Origin: Evernia prunastri | Taxonomy: Eukaryota; Ascomycota; Lecanoromycetes; Lecanorales; Parmeliaceae | NCBI GenBank assembly: GCA_003184365.1 | Contig: NKYR01000039.1 | Coordinates: 62,001 to 126,000, forward strand | Direction of reading: 5' to 3' | DNA length: 64,000 nt | Shown here: positions 33,797 to 44,891 of the stretch, one piece after another | Position numbering within the stretch: position 1 is the first letter of the stretch | How the letters are laid out: each line of letters opens with the position of its first letter | The notes under the pieces: model-generated | Seen by the model: the letters and a program-made list of their open reading frames with translations, nothing else | What the model was told of the DNA's origin: nothing | Database searches by the model: none | Made by a program: the position numbers and the translations under genes

Positions 33797-34924
33797 TCAG
33801 CTCACGCCCTCCAGTATCCATTTGCGCGCTCGCGTGATGGCCTTTTCAGCCTCCGTGGCGAAGCCAGTGATATTCCCAATACCAAGAATGGCATGGTTCG
33901 CATAAGGCTCCACGTGAATCTCCACCTTATTCCCTGCCGTCCTCATTTTCTCTGCAAAGCCTATCCCTTCGTCACGCAACATTTCTAGGCCCCCAACGCA
34001 AATCCACAAAGCCGCTTCGGTGTGGAAAGGGTGGCGACCGGGAGAGATGTAGACATCGGACGGATCGACGCCTGCGGGAACGTACGTCCGAGCGCCCCAG
34101 GCTTGCAGGTTCGCTGGGACGTAGTCTGCATGCGCTCGTTCGTGCCTTCGCTTGCTACCTGGATCTCGAGCAGAGGCAACATCGAGCCATGGACTGCACA
34201 GCACCGCGGCCAAGGGATGGGGGAGGAGCGTCCCTTTGTTGCTAGAGATGTAGCGTAGCAACGTGACAGCCAGATTGCAACCTGCTGAGTCGCCAGCTAA
34301 AATGATGCGTCGAGCGGGGACCTGCTGGCCCAGTAGATATCCGTACGCCGTCACGGCGTCCTGCAGCGCCGCGGGGAAGTGACAATTGGGGCTACTAGAT
34401 AGCCTGTAAGAAAAGGACAGAACCTTTGCGTCGAAGGACTTGGCGAGCGTCGCGGCGGCGAAGCCAGACACCGCGGGCCGGCCGTCCCCGATGACGAAGG
34501 CTCCGCCGTGGAAGTACAGGACTACGTTCCGTCCATCATCCGAGCTAGGTTGATATACGGTCGGGAACCAAACGCCACCGATGACGCACGGCTGGATCGC
34601 AACATCGTTCAAGGCTCCGCGATAAAATCGCGGCTCTAGCGGCGCCAGCCGGGTAAAGAGGTTTCCCTCGCTGCCTGGCTCGAGGCTCAGAGCCGTCTGC
34701 GTTTCCAGCGCCGAGGAATGATACAGGAATGCCCGCATGAGCTCGTTTGCGACGGCTTGGCGGTAGGTCCATGTGGGGTGCTGGCGTAAATGTCGGGGTA
34801 TAAAGTAGATGAGCCAGAAAGGGAACTTGATCGGGGTTAGGATGATGCCACCGGCTATCCATATTGCTTTCTCCAAGCGGCGAGCGGCTGCTGTAGCAGG
34901 AGACTCATTCCGAGGCATTGACAT
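33797..34924 (-). CDS. Alpha/beta hydrolase (HSL-type esterase/lipase), 375 aa
   Basis: Intronless, ATG at 34924. Residues 18-40 are hydrophobic (IWIAGGIILTPIKFPFWLIY) and probably anchor the protein in a membrane. The oxyanion motif is VLYFHGGAFVIGDG, the nucleophile elbow is LAGDSAGCNLAV (Ser), the acidic residue is probably in EMLRDEGIGFAEKM, and the His is in PYANHAILGIG. This is the hormone-sensitive-lipase fold (abhydrolase_3), acting on short-chain or bulky esters. It is followed by a P450 on the same strand 0.8 kb upstream. Such pairs occur in fungal secondary-metabolite clusters, but the substrate is unknown. Confidence 0.88.
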   Translation of the reverse strand: MSMPRNESPATAAARRLEKAIWIAGGIILTPIKFPFWLIYFIPRHLRQHPTWTYRQAVANELMRAFLYHSSALETQTALSLEPGSEGNLFTRLAPLEPRFYRGALNDVAIQPCVIGGVWFPTVYQPSSDDGRNVVLYFHGGAFVIGDGRPAVSGFAAATLAKSFDAKVLSFSYRLSSSPNCHFPAALQDAVTAYGYLLGQQVPARRIILAGDSAGCNLAVTLLRYISSNKGTLLPHPLAAVLCSPWLDVASARDPGSKRRHERAHADYVPANLQAWGARTYVPAGVDPSDVYISPGRHPFHTEAALWICVGGLEMLRDEGIGFAEKMRTAGNKVEIHVEPYANHAILGIGNITGFATEAEKAITRARKWILEGVS

Positions 34925-35703
34925 TAGTTCATCAAGTGGTATTGTAGATTCCTCTGGTATACCATAGAATCTGTCGCAGTACGAGTGTATATATATATCT
35001 GAACATCAAGCTGGACTGCCAACAATTTGTTGACGCGTATCTGCTCTGGAGTTGTAGTCGTGTCGAGCCTTGCCTGGCCTGGGCAATTCTTTTGCTCACT
35101 GAGCTGGGTTTTACCGAGTAATATATTACCACTAGCAGCTCACATGGCACCGTAGTCGGTTTGTGCAGATCGGATCGACACTGCGAGGTTTTTCTGCACG
35201 AGCCTCTTTAGGTCACCGAAGAGGACGCAGCGGCTGACTCATCATTACAGGTGGTGCGTATGTAGCTTGCATGAAGGAGGGGGGGGAAAGGATGAAGAGG
35301 AATGATGTTCGCAGGATCGCATAGTAGGCGATTCTTGATCACGAGATCACACCGGAGACAATCCTTTCCTGTTGGAAAACTCGGGTGCGTTTCCTGCATC
35401 ATGCATGTATGTTGTATGAGCCTTGAGAGGTGGTGTTTTCAAATTATGCTGGATGTTGTAGTACTTGATTATTTTTACTTGCCACGTCTACAACGTGTTT
35501 GATCTAGTTTCTTTCTCGGCGTGCGCCTCTCGCTCTAGTAACGCCTAAATCCCGATCTGAAGGATCAAATCCGCGGTGTTGCACATGTATCGAAAATGGT
35601 GTGCGCGTGGGAGGGCCCAAATGGAAAAGAAAGATCCTCTCGCCTTCAGGATACTGTGCGTGACTTATGGCCACCGCTAGCAAAACGCCATAGGTCGATG
35701 TTC
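34925..35703. other. Spacer between hydrolase and P450 genes
   Basis: No supported gene. A short TATATATA run near 34990 lies about 70 bp upstream of the hydrolase ATG on its strand. Confidence 0.4.
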
Positions 35704-37593
35704 TTATGTCAATGTTCTTGTCCGAAATTCCACCATGGGACCATCAGCTTTTGCAACAAACAGGTCTCGCAATTGTAACTCTCCCTTCCTTGTCCTGCCT
35801 TCCCCCAGGTTTTGCGCTCCCTCGCCCAATGTCGAACCCTCGCTGATCCTCATCTCGAATAGGTATACTAGCCTCGCGACAACAACCATGATCTCTTTCA
35901 TCGCCAAGCTCCTACCTACGCACCCCCTGGGCCCAATACTAAACGGACAGAACGCACTCTGCGCCAGTGCGACACTTTCTGCGCTTACACCACTTTCGGA
36001 GCCCACAATCCACCGTTCCGGCTTATACGCGAAAGAATCCGGATAGTAGGCCTCGTTGTGGTGAATCACGTAGTGAGGGACGCCCACGTCAGTGCCGGCA
36101 GGAAAATAATGGCCGCTGATGGAAAGACCTCCAGGTTGCACCTCGCGCGGAAGCAGGCCTGGGACGCCCGGCGAAATGCGCATGGCTTCGTCGATGCAGG
36201 CACGTAAATAGCGCGCGCGGCTTAGATGAGGCCCGCCACGGATAGACTCGACGGTTGGGAAAAGAGCCAAGACTTCTTCCGTAAGCTTGGCATAGACGAT
36301 GGGATTGTGCAGAAGGTAGAAGCTTGTGCTTGTCATGGTGGTGGCGGTCGTGTCGGAGCCTACGGCATTTACGAGTTAGATGGTTTTGCCGCAAACCATG
36401 CGGATACTGAGGCAGGCTTACCTCCCGTTATCAGAAGGCTGGCCTCTCCGATCAATTCCGGCATCTCGAAACCGGAGCCTTCAAATGTCAGTGGGGAGTC
36501 TTTTTTTGAGGAAGTCCTCAGCCTATCTCACCGGTTTCGGGGTCTTTCGCGTCAATAAGAAACGAGAATACATCTCTAATAGGGACATTGGATCCTTTGC
36601 TGATACGTGTGTCCGATTGAACTCTGCTGAAAGCTTGGTATCTCTGCATGTCTCTGCCGAGTCTGAAGAATACTATTTTGTCGAGATGCAGCTTGAGGAG
36701 TCCTTGCATGTGAGCTACCTGCTTGCGGTCAATTTCCAAAGTTCATGGGAAGGAACGGAAGCCTAGAGACTCACAATGTTCATTCCTTGAACACCTTTTG
36801 GTAGCAGATCGAGGATGAATCGATTGTCTTCTTTCTGCATCATCTCGAAGCTGTGGGAAAAGCAGATATCTCCCATTATGTCGAATGTCAAATAGCCTGC
36901 CCACCGGGTCAGGTTCTTTGGGCAGCTCCAGCTATTGCCTTTGCTGCCTCCATCCTGGATCGCACTTTTCGCTTTATCCCCTATGCTGAGCTTATCGCTC
37001 ATCAATGTGCAGAATCGGCGAACATTGGTCAAGATGTGCTCCTCCATCGCTCTGACCGAATTCTCAGACAAAGCCTGAGTAAGGACCCTTTTTTTGCGAC
37101 CATGTTTCACCGGATCTACGATGGTATTCGAACTATCGCCCTTGAACACGTGCGCGAAGGTGTTGTAGTAGGAGGCCTTTCGTGTATTGCATTTCATCCC
37201 ATAAATCTCTTTCAGTCCTTCATTACTGTTCACTGAGATCCGGTTGGGTCCAAAGCGCACGAAGGTTCCTACAGATCTTCAGCTTTCTTTTCTTGTCTTG
37301 CTTATAGGAAGAGATGCTACCGTATCTCTGGTGCAATCTGACGAAGTCAAGATGACGATCACCCTTCCATGCTTGGTAGACTGAGTACCAATCTGTGACT
37401 CTTCCAACAACGGGACCAGGATATTTGGCCAGAGGATGGAAAGTCAGTCGATAGAAGCCGACAACGAGGAACTTGAAATCCTGTGTCAGCCGATCTACAA
37501 TCACTTGGGAGAGGGGTCGACACTGACATAGGCGCAGACGCCGAAAGCAATGAATATCTCCAACGTAGCTACATTTCCCCCAAATGGTGCCAT
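35704..37593 (-). CDS. Cytochrome P450 monooxygenase, 539 aa
   Basis: Six exons (37593-37528, 37480-37321, 37268-36775, 36718-36532, 36478-36422, 36359-35704), all junctions in phase. Start MAPFGGNVATLEIFIAFGV is a membrane anchor interrupted by intron 1. Then the proline-rich hinge FHPLAKYPGPVVG, RFGPNRISVN, the I-helix GGSDTTATTM (oxygen activation), the ExxR pair in CIDEAMRISPG, KPERW, and the heme loop FCPFSIGPRGCVGRSLA with the cysteine ligand. A full-length, apparently functional ER-bound microsomal P450. The sequence resembles benzoate-4-monooxygenase-like and tailoring P450s of filamentous fungi; the substrate cannot be assigned. Confidence 0.92.
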
Positions 37594-38020
37594 AATGGGT
37601 TGTTGAATTGGTGCGGCACCCAGATGGTCCTCAAGGCTCTCATCGTTATGATGCCGATATTTCAAAGCGTACTATAGAATAGTGCTAGGTTGGAATTTCA
37701 TAAAACCTAGGGGCATATTCGCATTGGCTGTTTAATCCTTGACAACAACTTCTTCAAATGGATCAAACACTGGCCTGTAGGATAGCTGCGGGTACTGAAT
37801 GGAGGGTGCGATCGAGAGCTTTCAGTAATTGTTGCGGATGCGTGCGGAAATTTTTCAATTGGACAATTTTAAGTGCTTGCATCATCAACCTATTCGCGAA
37901 TGTAACGTGGCTCATGCACGATGCAACGCCTCGTAGCTGCATATGCTCGTGCATGGAAATGAATATTGTTGCTCGAGGTCTTTTTGTTGGATGGTGTGTG
38001 AACGATGATGATACCAGATT
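37594..38020. other. P450 promoter region and 5' junction of the LINE insertion
   Basis: No gene supported. Recognisable endonuclease-domain coding of the LINE begins at about 38028; the frame before it does not look like the family, so the element is probably 5'-truncated near here. Confidence 0.4.
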
Positions 38021-38027
38021 TGATATT

Positions 38028-39584
38028 GTTTACCCCTACTACGAAAACACCAGGATATGCTTTTACATCAATAAGAAGATACCGCCGGGAAGTTGGTATC
38101 CCAAATATCACTCGCCGGATCTGTGCACCCTAAACATCAAGTCAGCCAACGGAAGGACACCTCGGATCCATAACGTGTACAACCCAGGCGCCCAGGAAGA
38201 AAGCGAACTTCCCCGGCTACATGAGGCACTCAAGAACCATAGAAACAGCGAACAGATCATGCTGGGCGACTTTAACCTCCACCACGCGTTATGGGGCGGT
38301 CCAGGAGTGAGACAAGACGATGGGGCAGACGATCTTATCATGATGGCTGAGGAATTTGCAATGGAACAAGTACTACCGGTAGGGACAGTCACATACGAAG
38401 AAAACTGTCAAACTACGATAGATCTGATATTCGTCACTCCGGAACTAACAAATGGAGTCATCAAATGCAATACCGAGGAAGCTTTCGAGAGTGGGTCAGA
38501 CCACTTGCCTGTTCTCACGTCCCTGGAGCTGGCCATGATAGACTTTGCACCGGAACCAAGGCAAAATTTCAACCGAATAGACTCCGAAAGGCTGAGAGAG
38601 GTACTGAAGAACTCCATGGACTCCGAAGAATGTCTTAGTCAGCAGGCGGAGAGGCGCACTTGGTCAAATAGTGAAATCGACTCCCAAGTAGTAGCCATGA
38701 TAAATGCCCTCCAAACGGCCATAACCCAGTCCATACCTCTCAGTAGGATGTCACCACGATCCAAACCAGGCTTCACACCTGAATGCAAAGAAGCTCAACG
38801 AAGATCCAACCGCCTGAAGAGAAGGTGGAGAACTCAACTAACGGAGGAGGCCTGGAACGAGTATCGGACGGCCAGAAACTTCATAAACAACCTCATCAAA
38901 AGGACTGCAAAGAAAGCCTTCAGGGAGTTCGTTGCTGAAGCATGCGAGTCGCCGGAGGCCATGTGGAAGAAGACCAAATGGGCTCGCAAACAGCTAAAAA
39001 AACAGGCCTGTCTTCCCCCACTAAGCGACGAAAATGGTCTGGAGACCAGCGAGCCGGAGACTAAGGCCAATCTATTGCTCAAAAAATTCTTCCCACCACC
39101 TGTTCAGGCCGATCTGACTGACATCGATGATAGCATGACATATCCAAATGCACATATGATGAGGGCGATCACTGCTGACGAGATTCGGAAGGCGATATTG
39201 CAATCTCCACCAAAGAAGGCCTCAGGCGAGGATGGGATACCAAACCTCATTCTTAAAGAGGCTAGCGCCATTCTTCTCCCTCATCTGCACCGAATATTCA
39301 ATGCATGCCTCGTAAACGGCTACTGTCCAAACCACTTCAGGGCGTCAGTGACAGTGGTCCTTCCTAAACCTGGAAAGGATCACTCTATTCCCAAAGGATA
39401 TAGGCCTATTGCACTACTAAACACCATGGGGAAAGCAATGGAGTTCATTCTCGCTAAGCGCATTGCATATCTGGCGGAGACGCATCAACTACTGCCCGCC
39501 ACGCATATGGGAGGTAGACGACTAAGGTCATGCGAACATGGTATACATTACCTGCTAGAACGCGTCTATCAGGCATGGAACTCA
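38028..39584 (+). pseudogene. LINE ORF2 fragment: endonuclease C-terminal part plus RT N-terminal part
   Basis: Open frame from the LINE. The endonuclease catalytic Asp-Asn (GDFN) and the His of SDHLP are visible, but the first third of the domain is missing. RT motifs up to the palm entrance (GYRPIALLNTMGKAMEFILAKR) are present, and it ends at the N at 39585. Not expected to encode a working protein as assembled. Confidence 0.75.
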
Positions 39585-39585
39585 N

Positions 39586-40613
39586 GAAAACTGTCAAACT
39601 ACGATAGATCTGATATTCGTCACTCCGGAACTAACAAATGGAGTCATCAAATGCAATACCGAGGAAGCTTTCGAGAGTGGGTCAGACCACTTGCCTGTTC
39701 TCACGTCCCTGGAGCTGGCCATGATAGACTTTGCACCGGAACCAAGGCAAAATTTCAACCGAATAGACTCCGAAAGGCTGAGAGAGGTACTGAAGAACTC
39801 CATGGACTCCGAAGAATGTCTTAGTCAGCAGGCGGAGAGGCGCACTTGGTCAAATAGTGAAATCGACTCCCAAGTAGTAGCCATGATAAATGCCCTCCAA
39901 ACGGCCATAACCCAGTCCATACCTCTCAGTAGGATGTCACCACGATCCAAACCAGGCTTCACACCTGAATGCAAAGAAGCTCAACGAAGATCTAACCGCC
40001 TGAAGAGAAGGTGGAGAACTCAACTAACGGAGGAGGCCTGGAACGAGTATCGGACGGCCAGAAACTTCAAAAACAACCTCATCAAAAGGACTGCAAAGAA
40101 AGCCTTCAGGGAGTTCGTTGCTGAAGCATGCGAGTCGCCGGAGGCCATGTGGAAGAAGACCAAATGGGCTCGCAAACAGCTAACAAAACAGGCCTGTCTT
40201 CCCCCACTAAGCGACGAAAATGGTCTGGAGACCAGCGAGCCAGAGACTAAGGCCAATCTATTGCTCAAAACATTCTTCCCACCACCTGTTCAGGCCGATC
40301 TGACTGACATCGATGATAGCATGACATATCCAAATGCACATATGATGAGGGCGATCACTGCTGACGAGATTCGGAAGGCGATATTGCAATCTCCACCAAA
40401 GAAGGCCTCAGGCGAGGATGGGATACCAAACCTCATTCTTAAAGAGGCTAGCGCCATTCTTCTCCCTCATCTGCACCGAATATTCAATGCATGCCTCGTA
40501 AACGGCTACTGTCCAAACCACTTCAGGGCGTCAGTGACAGTGGTCCTTCCTAAACCTGGAAAGGATCACTCTATTCCCAAAGGATATAGGCCTATTGCAC
40601 TACTGAACACCAT
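39586..40613 (+). repeat. Second copy of LINE segment 38399-39427
   Basis: Starts with the same 20 bases as 38399 and runs parallel for about 1.03 kb with scattered substitutions of several types, including missense changes (for example Ile to Lys after ARNF). It is bounded by single Ns on both sides. It probably comes from another genomic copy of the element misplaced by the assembler. Confidence 0.8.
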
Positions 40614-40614
40614 N

Positions 40615-40968
40615 TTAAACGTGCTAAGACGTCACTGATCACACAAATACGGACCGAAAAGATCGGTCTCAGGGCCTTCCTATTCGACAGGAGGGTACCA
40701 GACACCGATAACGACAAATGCGAATGTGGGCGGGCTAGACAGACCGCCCGCCACCTACTACACGAATGTAGGCTGTATGCAAAGCAGAGGAGTAGGCTTT
40801 GGGCAGCGGAAAGGAGGAAGGTGCAAGGGGGGGTGATAACTCACGAAGATATGCTGACAACACCTCGCTACGCCTCCATGGCGGCGAATTTTATATGGAA
40901 TACTGGGCTCATTGGGCAATTTCGAGCCCTCGATGAAGAACAAGAAGAAGGATTCGTAGAGGCATGAT
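40615..40968 (+). pseudogene. LINE ORF2 C-terminal fragment with zinc knuckle
   Basis: A frame running from the N at 40614 to TGA at 40966-40968. It encodes LRAFLFDRRVPDTDNDKCEC and a CxC-x-H-x-C knuckle, typical of the extreme C-terminus of fungal Tad-clade ORF2 proteins. A 3' UTR and A-rich tail follow. Confidence 0.75.
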
Positions 40969-41211
40969 ATCAACAAGCAGGACGCGGCCACGATGTGGGG
41001 GGCCCCAGCGTAGTAGGGTACCCCCCCACAAGGATGCATGCAATGAGGCAGCAAGTGGATCCACACCGATTTGTATAGCCTCACTTTTGCTAGTGGGGCA
41101 ATATGATTGGCTGGATTGGCTGGTAGATGGATTATGTAATCTCGCATAGTTGGCCCACTAAGGGACTAACTTCAGGGTAGTATGACATAATCAATCAATC
41201 AAAAAAAAAAC

Positions 41212-41674
41212 ACTCAAGTACCTGCTAGATACCTGCAAATGGCAGTGTAGTGTCTGTGCTCTCCTTGTCTAATACACAAGCCTTGCTCTAGGTAATCGCT
41301 GAGGACGTCAACGCAGTGACGTAGATTTATACCTCTAATCTTCGAGCCACTGCCTGAATCTTCCCCCGTACCACTCATGATCTCAAATCCGAATTGCTTT
41401 ATCAGCAGCAATGGCACTTTCCTCATCTGGCATAGCAAGGCTACACAATGCAGACCCTACCTCAACATGCAGCTTCTAGCTCTAAGACGTGCAAGCTCTG
41501 CCTACCATACAAATCGCTCGTAACAGTTCGTCTCAGCCTTGTATCGATCGCTACAGCCTTGTCTGACTGCGAGCCTATTATTTGTAACATACGCAGCATC
41601 CGTGTGATCTATTATCGACGGCAAGATCAGGCGCAGACAAAGCCCCGCTCAACAGCACCTTTCTTGACAGCATT
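41212..41674. other. Spacer between LINE tail and DUF7708-like gene
   Basis: Promoter-side sequence; no gene or repeat recognised. Confidence 0.4.
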
Positions 41675-44120
41675 ATGCCTGAGCAAACCCCTCTACAGCT
41701 TGGCGCCCCACTGGACATCGGTGATCGAGTAAGGACCTCGTTGATGCTTGCAGAGAGCGAAAAGCAAGCGCTCTACTCAAGCAGCAATCCGAGCCAACGA
41801 GCTGACGTGTGCCGAGTCATTCAAGATCGGTATGTCTGCCTTTCACAAGAAAAGCGTGTTCTGCTTTCCCATCATACTCAGCATCCACGTGCCTTTTGTA
41901 TTCACGAGTTTGGAGAATAGCGCTTCGAAGGCTCTTGCATACATCTGAACTCTGACTGCTACTCTTCTAGCCTAACATCTAGTACCTTCAGCACCTCTCT
42001 AAAAAAAGCAGTGGAAGGTTTCAACAGAAGTGTAACTCAAGACCGACGAGATCTCCTCATCGACAAGCAGACAAAGTTCAACGCCCTACTTGAGGTCGCC
42101 CAGGAAGATTTGAAGAAGCGCTTCTCTCCCACGACGCCCCAAAGCAAAAAGACACAGATCTGGCGGAAAGTCAAGTCCGGGCTTGAGAAGTTCTCTCAAG
42201 TAGCGTATAATTACTCTTCGGTCATGGACGTCTTAGTCTCCGCTCATCCGGAGATCGCAGCATTGGCTTGTAAGTAATGATTGCTAGCGGATCGAATGGA
42301 ATTAGAATGCTAAGTACGCTTTCTCAGGGGGCGCGATGAAGTTTCTTCTTGCAGTCAGGGTCAATCATCAGGAGCTCAAAGGAAAGATCGTCTATCATTT
42401 GGCCGAGATCGGAGAGCAGTTCAAGATAGTGGATAGCTATGTGAGACTTTTTCCAGAGGCGGATATGGTCGAGCAAGTCTGTGGAGTCTACGACAGCTTC
42501 ACAGAGTTTCTCCGGCTCTCCATAGACTGGTGTAGAGAAAATGCCCTCGGTAAGTGTCGCAACATCAGGTTCTTCACGATCGTACTGATTTATGTCAACC
42601 CAGTCAAGTTCTTCAAGAACGTGGCCTTGCCTTACGAGGCACGTATCAAGCCGACTGTGGACGAGTTGAGCAATCACATGAGGAAGATCAAGGAGAGAGT
42701 TGATGTCCACAACACACATCGTCTGGCTACCATGCAGTATGACATTGCTACACTTATCGGCTTTCTAGCCGATAGTAGAAGCCTGCAGGTGGAATCGCAC
42801 GCGGCCATCGCTTCATTGCTACGAGGCAACGCTTCAGACCAGAAGAAACAGATGGACCAGCAGATCGAGCCCATTCCCAATAACATATACGCCAGAATCA
42901 AAGAAAGCGTGTCTGGCCTAAGCCCCATCCCAAAAAAAAGCTTCAGCACCTCTCGCGAGAAATTTCCAGACCTGCAGCTCACTTTCGAGCACCTTAAAGA
43001 CTGCGCAATCCAAAGTGTACGACTCGAAGCCGATCACTCCTACCTCGCGTTCGATCTTCCGGGTAAGCCCGAGGTCAAGGCTTGGTTGGGGTCCAAAGAA
43101 TCAGCTCTTCTCTGCATCGACGGATTTGCTGATTCACGCGCTAGTAAATGGACCACTGAGTTCTCAGTCGACGTCCTTCTGGGAGCGGAACGACAGAGCA
43201 GCACAGCGCTGTTCTATTTTGGCGACATTGCGATGAATGATGTAGGAGAGCCTGGTTCTGGATATCTCACTTCGCCAAAGGCCATTATTCACTCCTTTAT
43301 TGTCCAGCTCCTGCGCCAACATGCATGGCTTGTAGAAAGTAAGGCTGATCGGCTGACACCGGAACACTGGACAGAGGCACGACATAGCATCAAGGCGGCA
43401 TGGAACATTCTGCATTACTTACTGCAGTCGTTGGCGGCTGAAGCAAACGTTGTCTATATCATAATTGACAGCATCGATTCCCTAACGGCCGTCAATGACA
43501 AGTCACGCAGTCTGCAACCTTTCCTACGGCGCCTCTCTGCTCTAGTTACCTCGTCACCTTCTGGCGAAAATGCGGGGTCGAACCCGCACCTCGCCGTCAA
43601 GATTCTTCTTACTTCCGTCACAGGAAATACGCACGCATTTCTCTTCCCACCAGACACGGCTCGCGTTCTGCCCTCTCATTCCATTGTGCGTATTCCGCAA
43701 ACTTTCGGCCAACACAACGTCGCGTCCGCCCCTGTTCACCTCCGTAAGCCGAGCGCGAAGCGTCTTGTCCGTCTGCCTGATAGCGACGACGAGTTTGGGC
43801 TCAAGCCGGCGGATAGTTTTGAATTCTCTGATGAGGAGGACGAGGACATGATATTCAGCAGCGAGGAGGACATGGACGAGAGCCAAGGCAGGAACGAAAG
43901 AGGAGGACAGGAAAAAAGGAAGGTATGCATACAGGCTAGCACGGCTCGACACTTGTCGCGCAAGGTTAAGAGAACGTCAGCAAGGAGTGAATCGGAGTCA
44001 AGCGAAGATCTAGACTTCAGCGAGATCGAGATGGACTACCGACGCACAACCAAGCGAGACGCCGAAGATATTCAGTTCTCCTCATCGTCCGAAGAAGAAT
44101 CATCGGCCTTGTCGCGTTAG
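41675..44120 (+). CDS. DUF7708-like / degenerate NACHT STAND-type protein, 730 aa
   Basis: Four exons (41675-41829, 41971-42269, 42328-42549, 42604-44120), each junction in phase. The N-terminal helical domain contains the marker WGAMKFLLAVRVNHQE, typical of the domain preceding NACHT ATPases in fungal STAND proteins. The following region looks like an NTPase fold: LLCIDGFADSRASKW where a P-loop would be expected, SFIVQLLRQHAWL, and a Walker B-like VVYIIIDSIDSL. No GxxGxGK(S/T) can be found, so nucleotide binding is doubtful. The last 150 residues are acidic and Ser-rich (SDEEDEDMIFSSEEDMDES) with basic patches, suggesting a disordered, perhaps nuclear tail. Inferred role in self-recognition or signalling; no substrate known. 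Confidence 0.75.
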
Positions 44121-44392
44121 ATACCGGCCACCCTAGAGCATTGTCTGCGTTCGTCAGAGTACCCTAGAAGGAGCTTTCGCCGAGTCCTCCTGCAAGGTAT
44201 TTTTCTTAGCTGGCAATGAAACCCCAGGCTAGCTTTGAGCTCATGGTTGCGACGAGAGGATGGCTTCCGCAGCAAGGGAAATGTGGCTCTTGGCCCTGTA
44301 CTGATGGTGTTACAATAGTCTCCTGCACTCAACACACCACAATAGCTTTTGGTTGCGGTGGTACCGAGGATCTCTTCATTAGCATATCAACT

Positions 44393-44891
44393 GTTCCAGA
44401 CTTTCCTCTGCACCTCTTGCCTCTATCCTTTGCACTCCGTCTGCTGATAAAGGACGCTAGGACGACGCCAAGACAGCGCTTCGAGTACGTCAACTGAATC
44501 GACTTCATGCAGCGTGTGGACTTGGGACACACTGGTGAGGGGTACAGCGAGGGCAGAAGCATTGAAGAAGCTGAGGACTATGACCGCGGTAGACTGCATT
44601 CTGCTGACCATCTTTGGGGAAGACTCTTTTCACTTGCGGGTTCCTGTCAATGGGTGGACACTGCCGAGGGACGAAGCCTTCAGCAGCATGGAAGGGTTGG
44701 TTCTCGGCTCTGCATTCCTGGGCCTATGCAGTCAATACAACATGATATATGTCTGTTGCGGTGAAAGTGAGGGCCTCTCCTTTAGGATTTTAACCGTTCC
44801 AGACTTTCCTCTGCACCTCCTGCCTCTATCCTTTGCACTTCGTCTGCTGATAAAGGACGCTAGCACGACGCCAAGACAGAGCTTCGGGTAC
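44393..44891. repeat. 96-bp direct repeat, 403 bp apart
   Basis: 44393-44488 and 44796-44891 are about 93% identical, starting at GTTCCAGACTTTCCTCTGCA. Weaker similarity extends some 40 bp further upstream of each copy. Both copies are open in the same frames on both strands (for example LRLLIKDA on plus), suggesting an old duplication inside a former coding sequence. I cannot name a parent gene. Confidence 0.7.

Larger units (their letters stand above)
38020..41211 (+). mobile_element. Tad-like LINE (non-LTR) retrotransposon, 5'-truncated and chimeric in assembly
   Basis: Three pieces joined by single Ns. Piece 1 (38020-39584) encodes the end of an endonuclease/exonuclease/phosphatase domain (QIMLGDFNLHHALWGG, then GSDHLPVLTSLEL) and the start of reverse transcriptase (KASGEDGIPNLILKEAS, then VVLPKPGKDHSIPKGYRPIA). 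Piece 2 (39586-40613) repeats 38399 to about 39427 with roughly six substitutions. Piece 3 (40615 to about 40967) is the C-terminus with a Cys/His knuckle, CECGRARQTARHLLHEC. The 3' tail is AATC units plus poly(A) at 41190-41211. The catalytic YxDD and the RNase H region are absent between pieces. Confidence 0.85.

Noticed and set aside
22389..37593. Treating GMC, FAD enzyme, M48 pair, hydrolase and P450 as one secondary-metabolite cluster
   Set aside because: No core synthase among them, and the mitochondrial-type protease genes interrupt the group; proximity alone is not enough.
39586..40613. Reading the repeated LINE segment as a real tandem duplication
   Set aside because: Both junctions are single Ns, and the missing RT core argues for misassembly.
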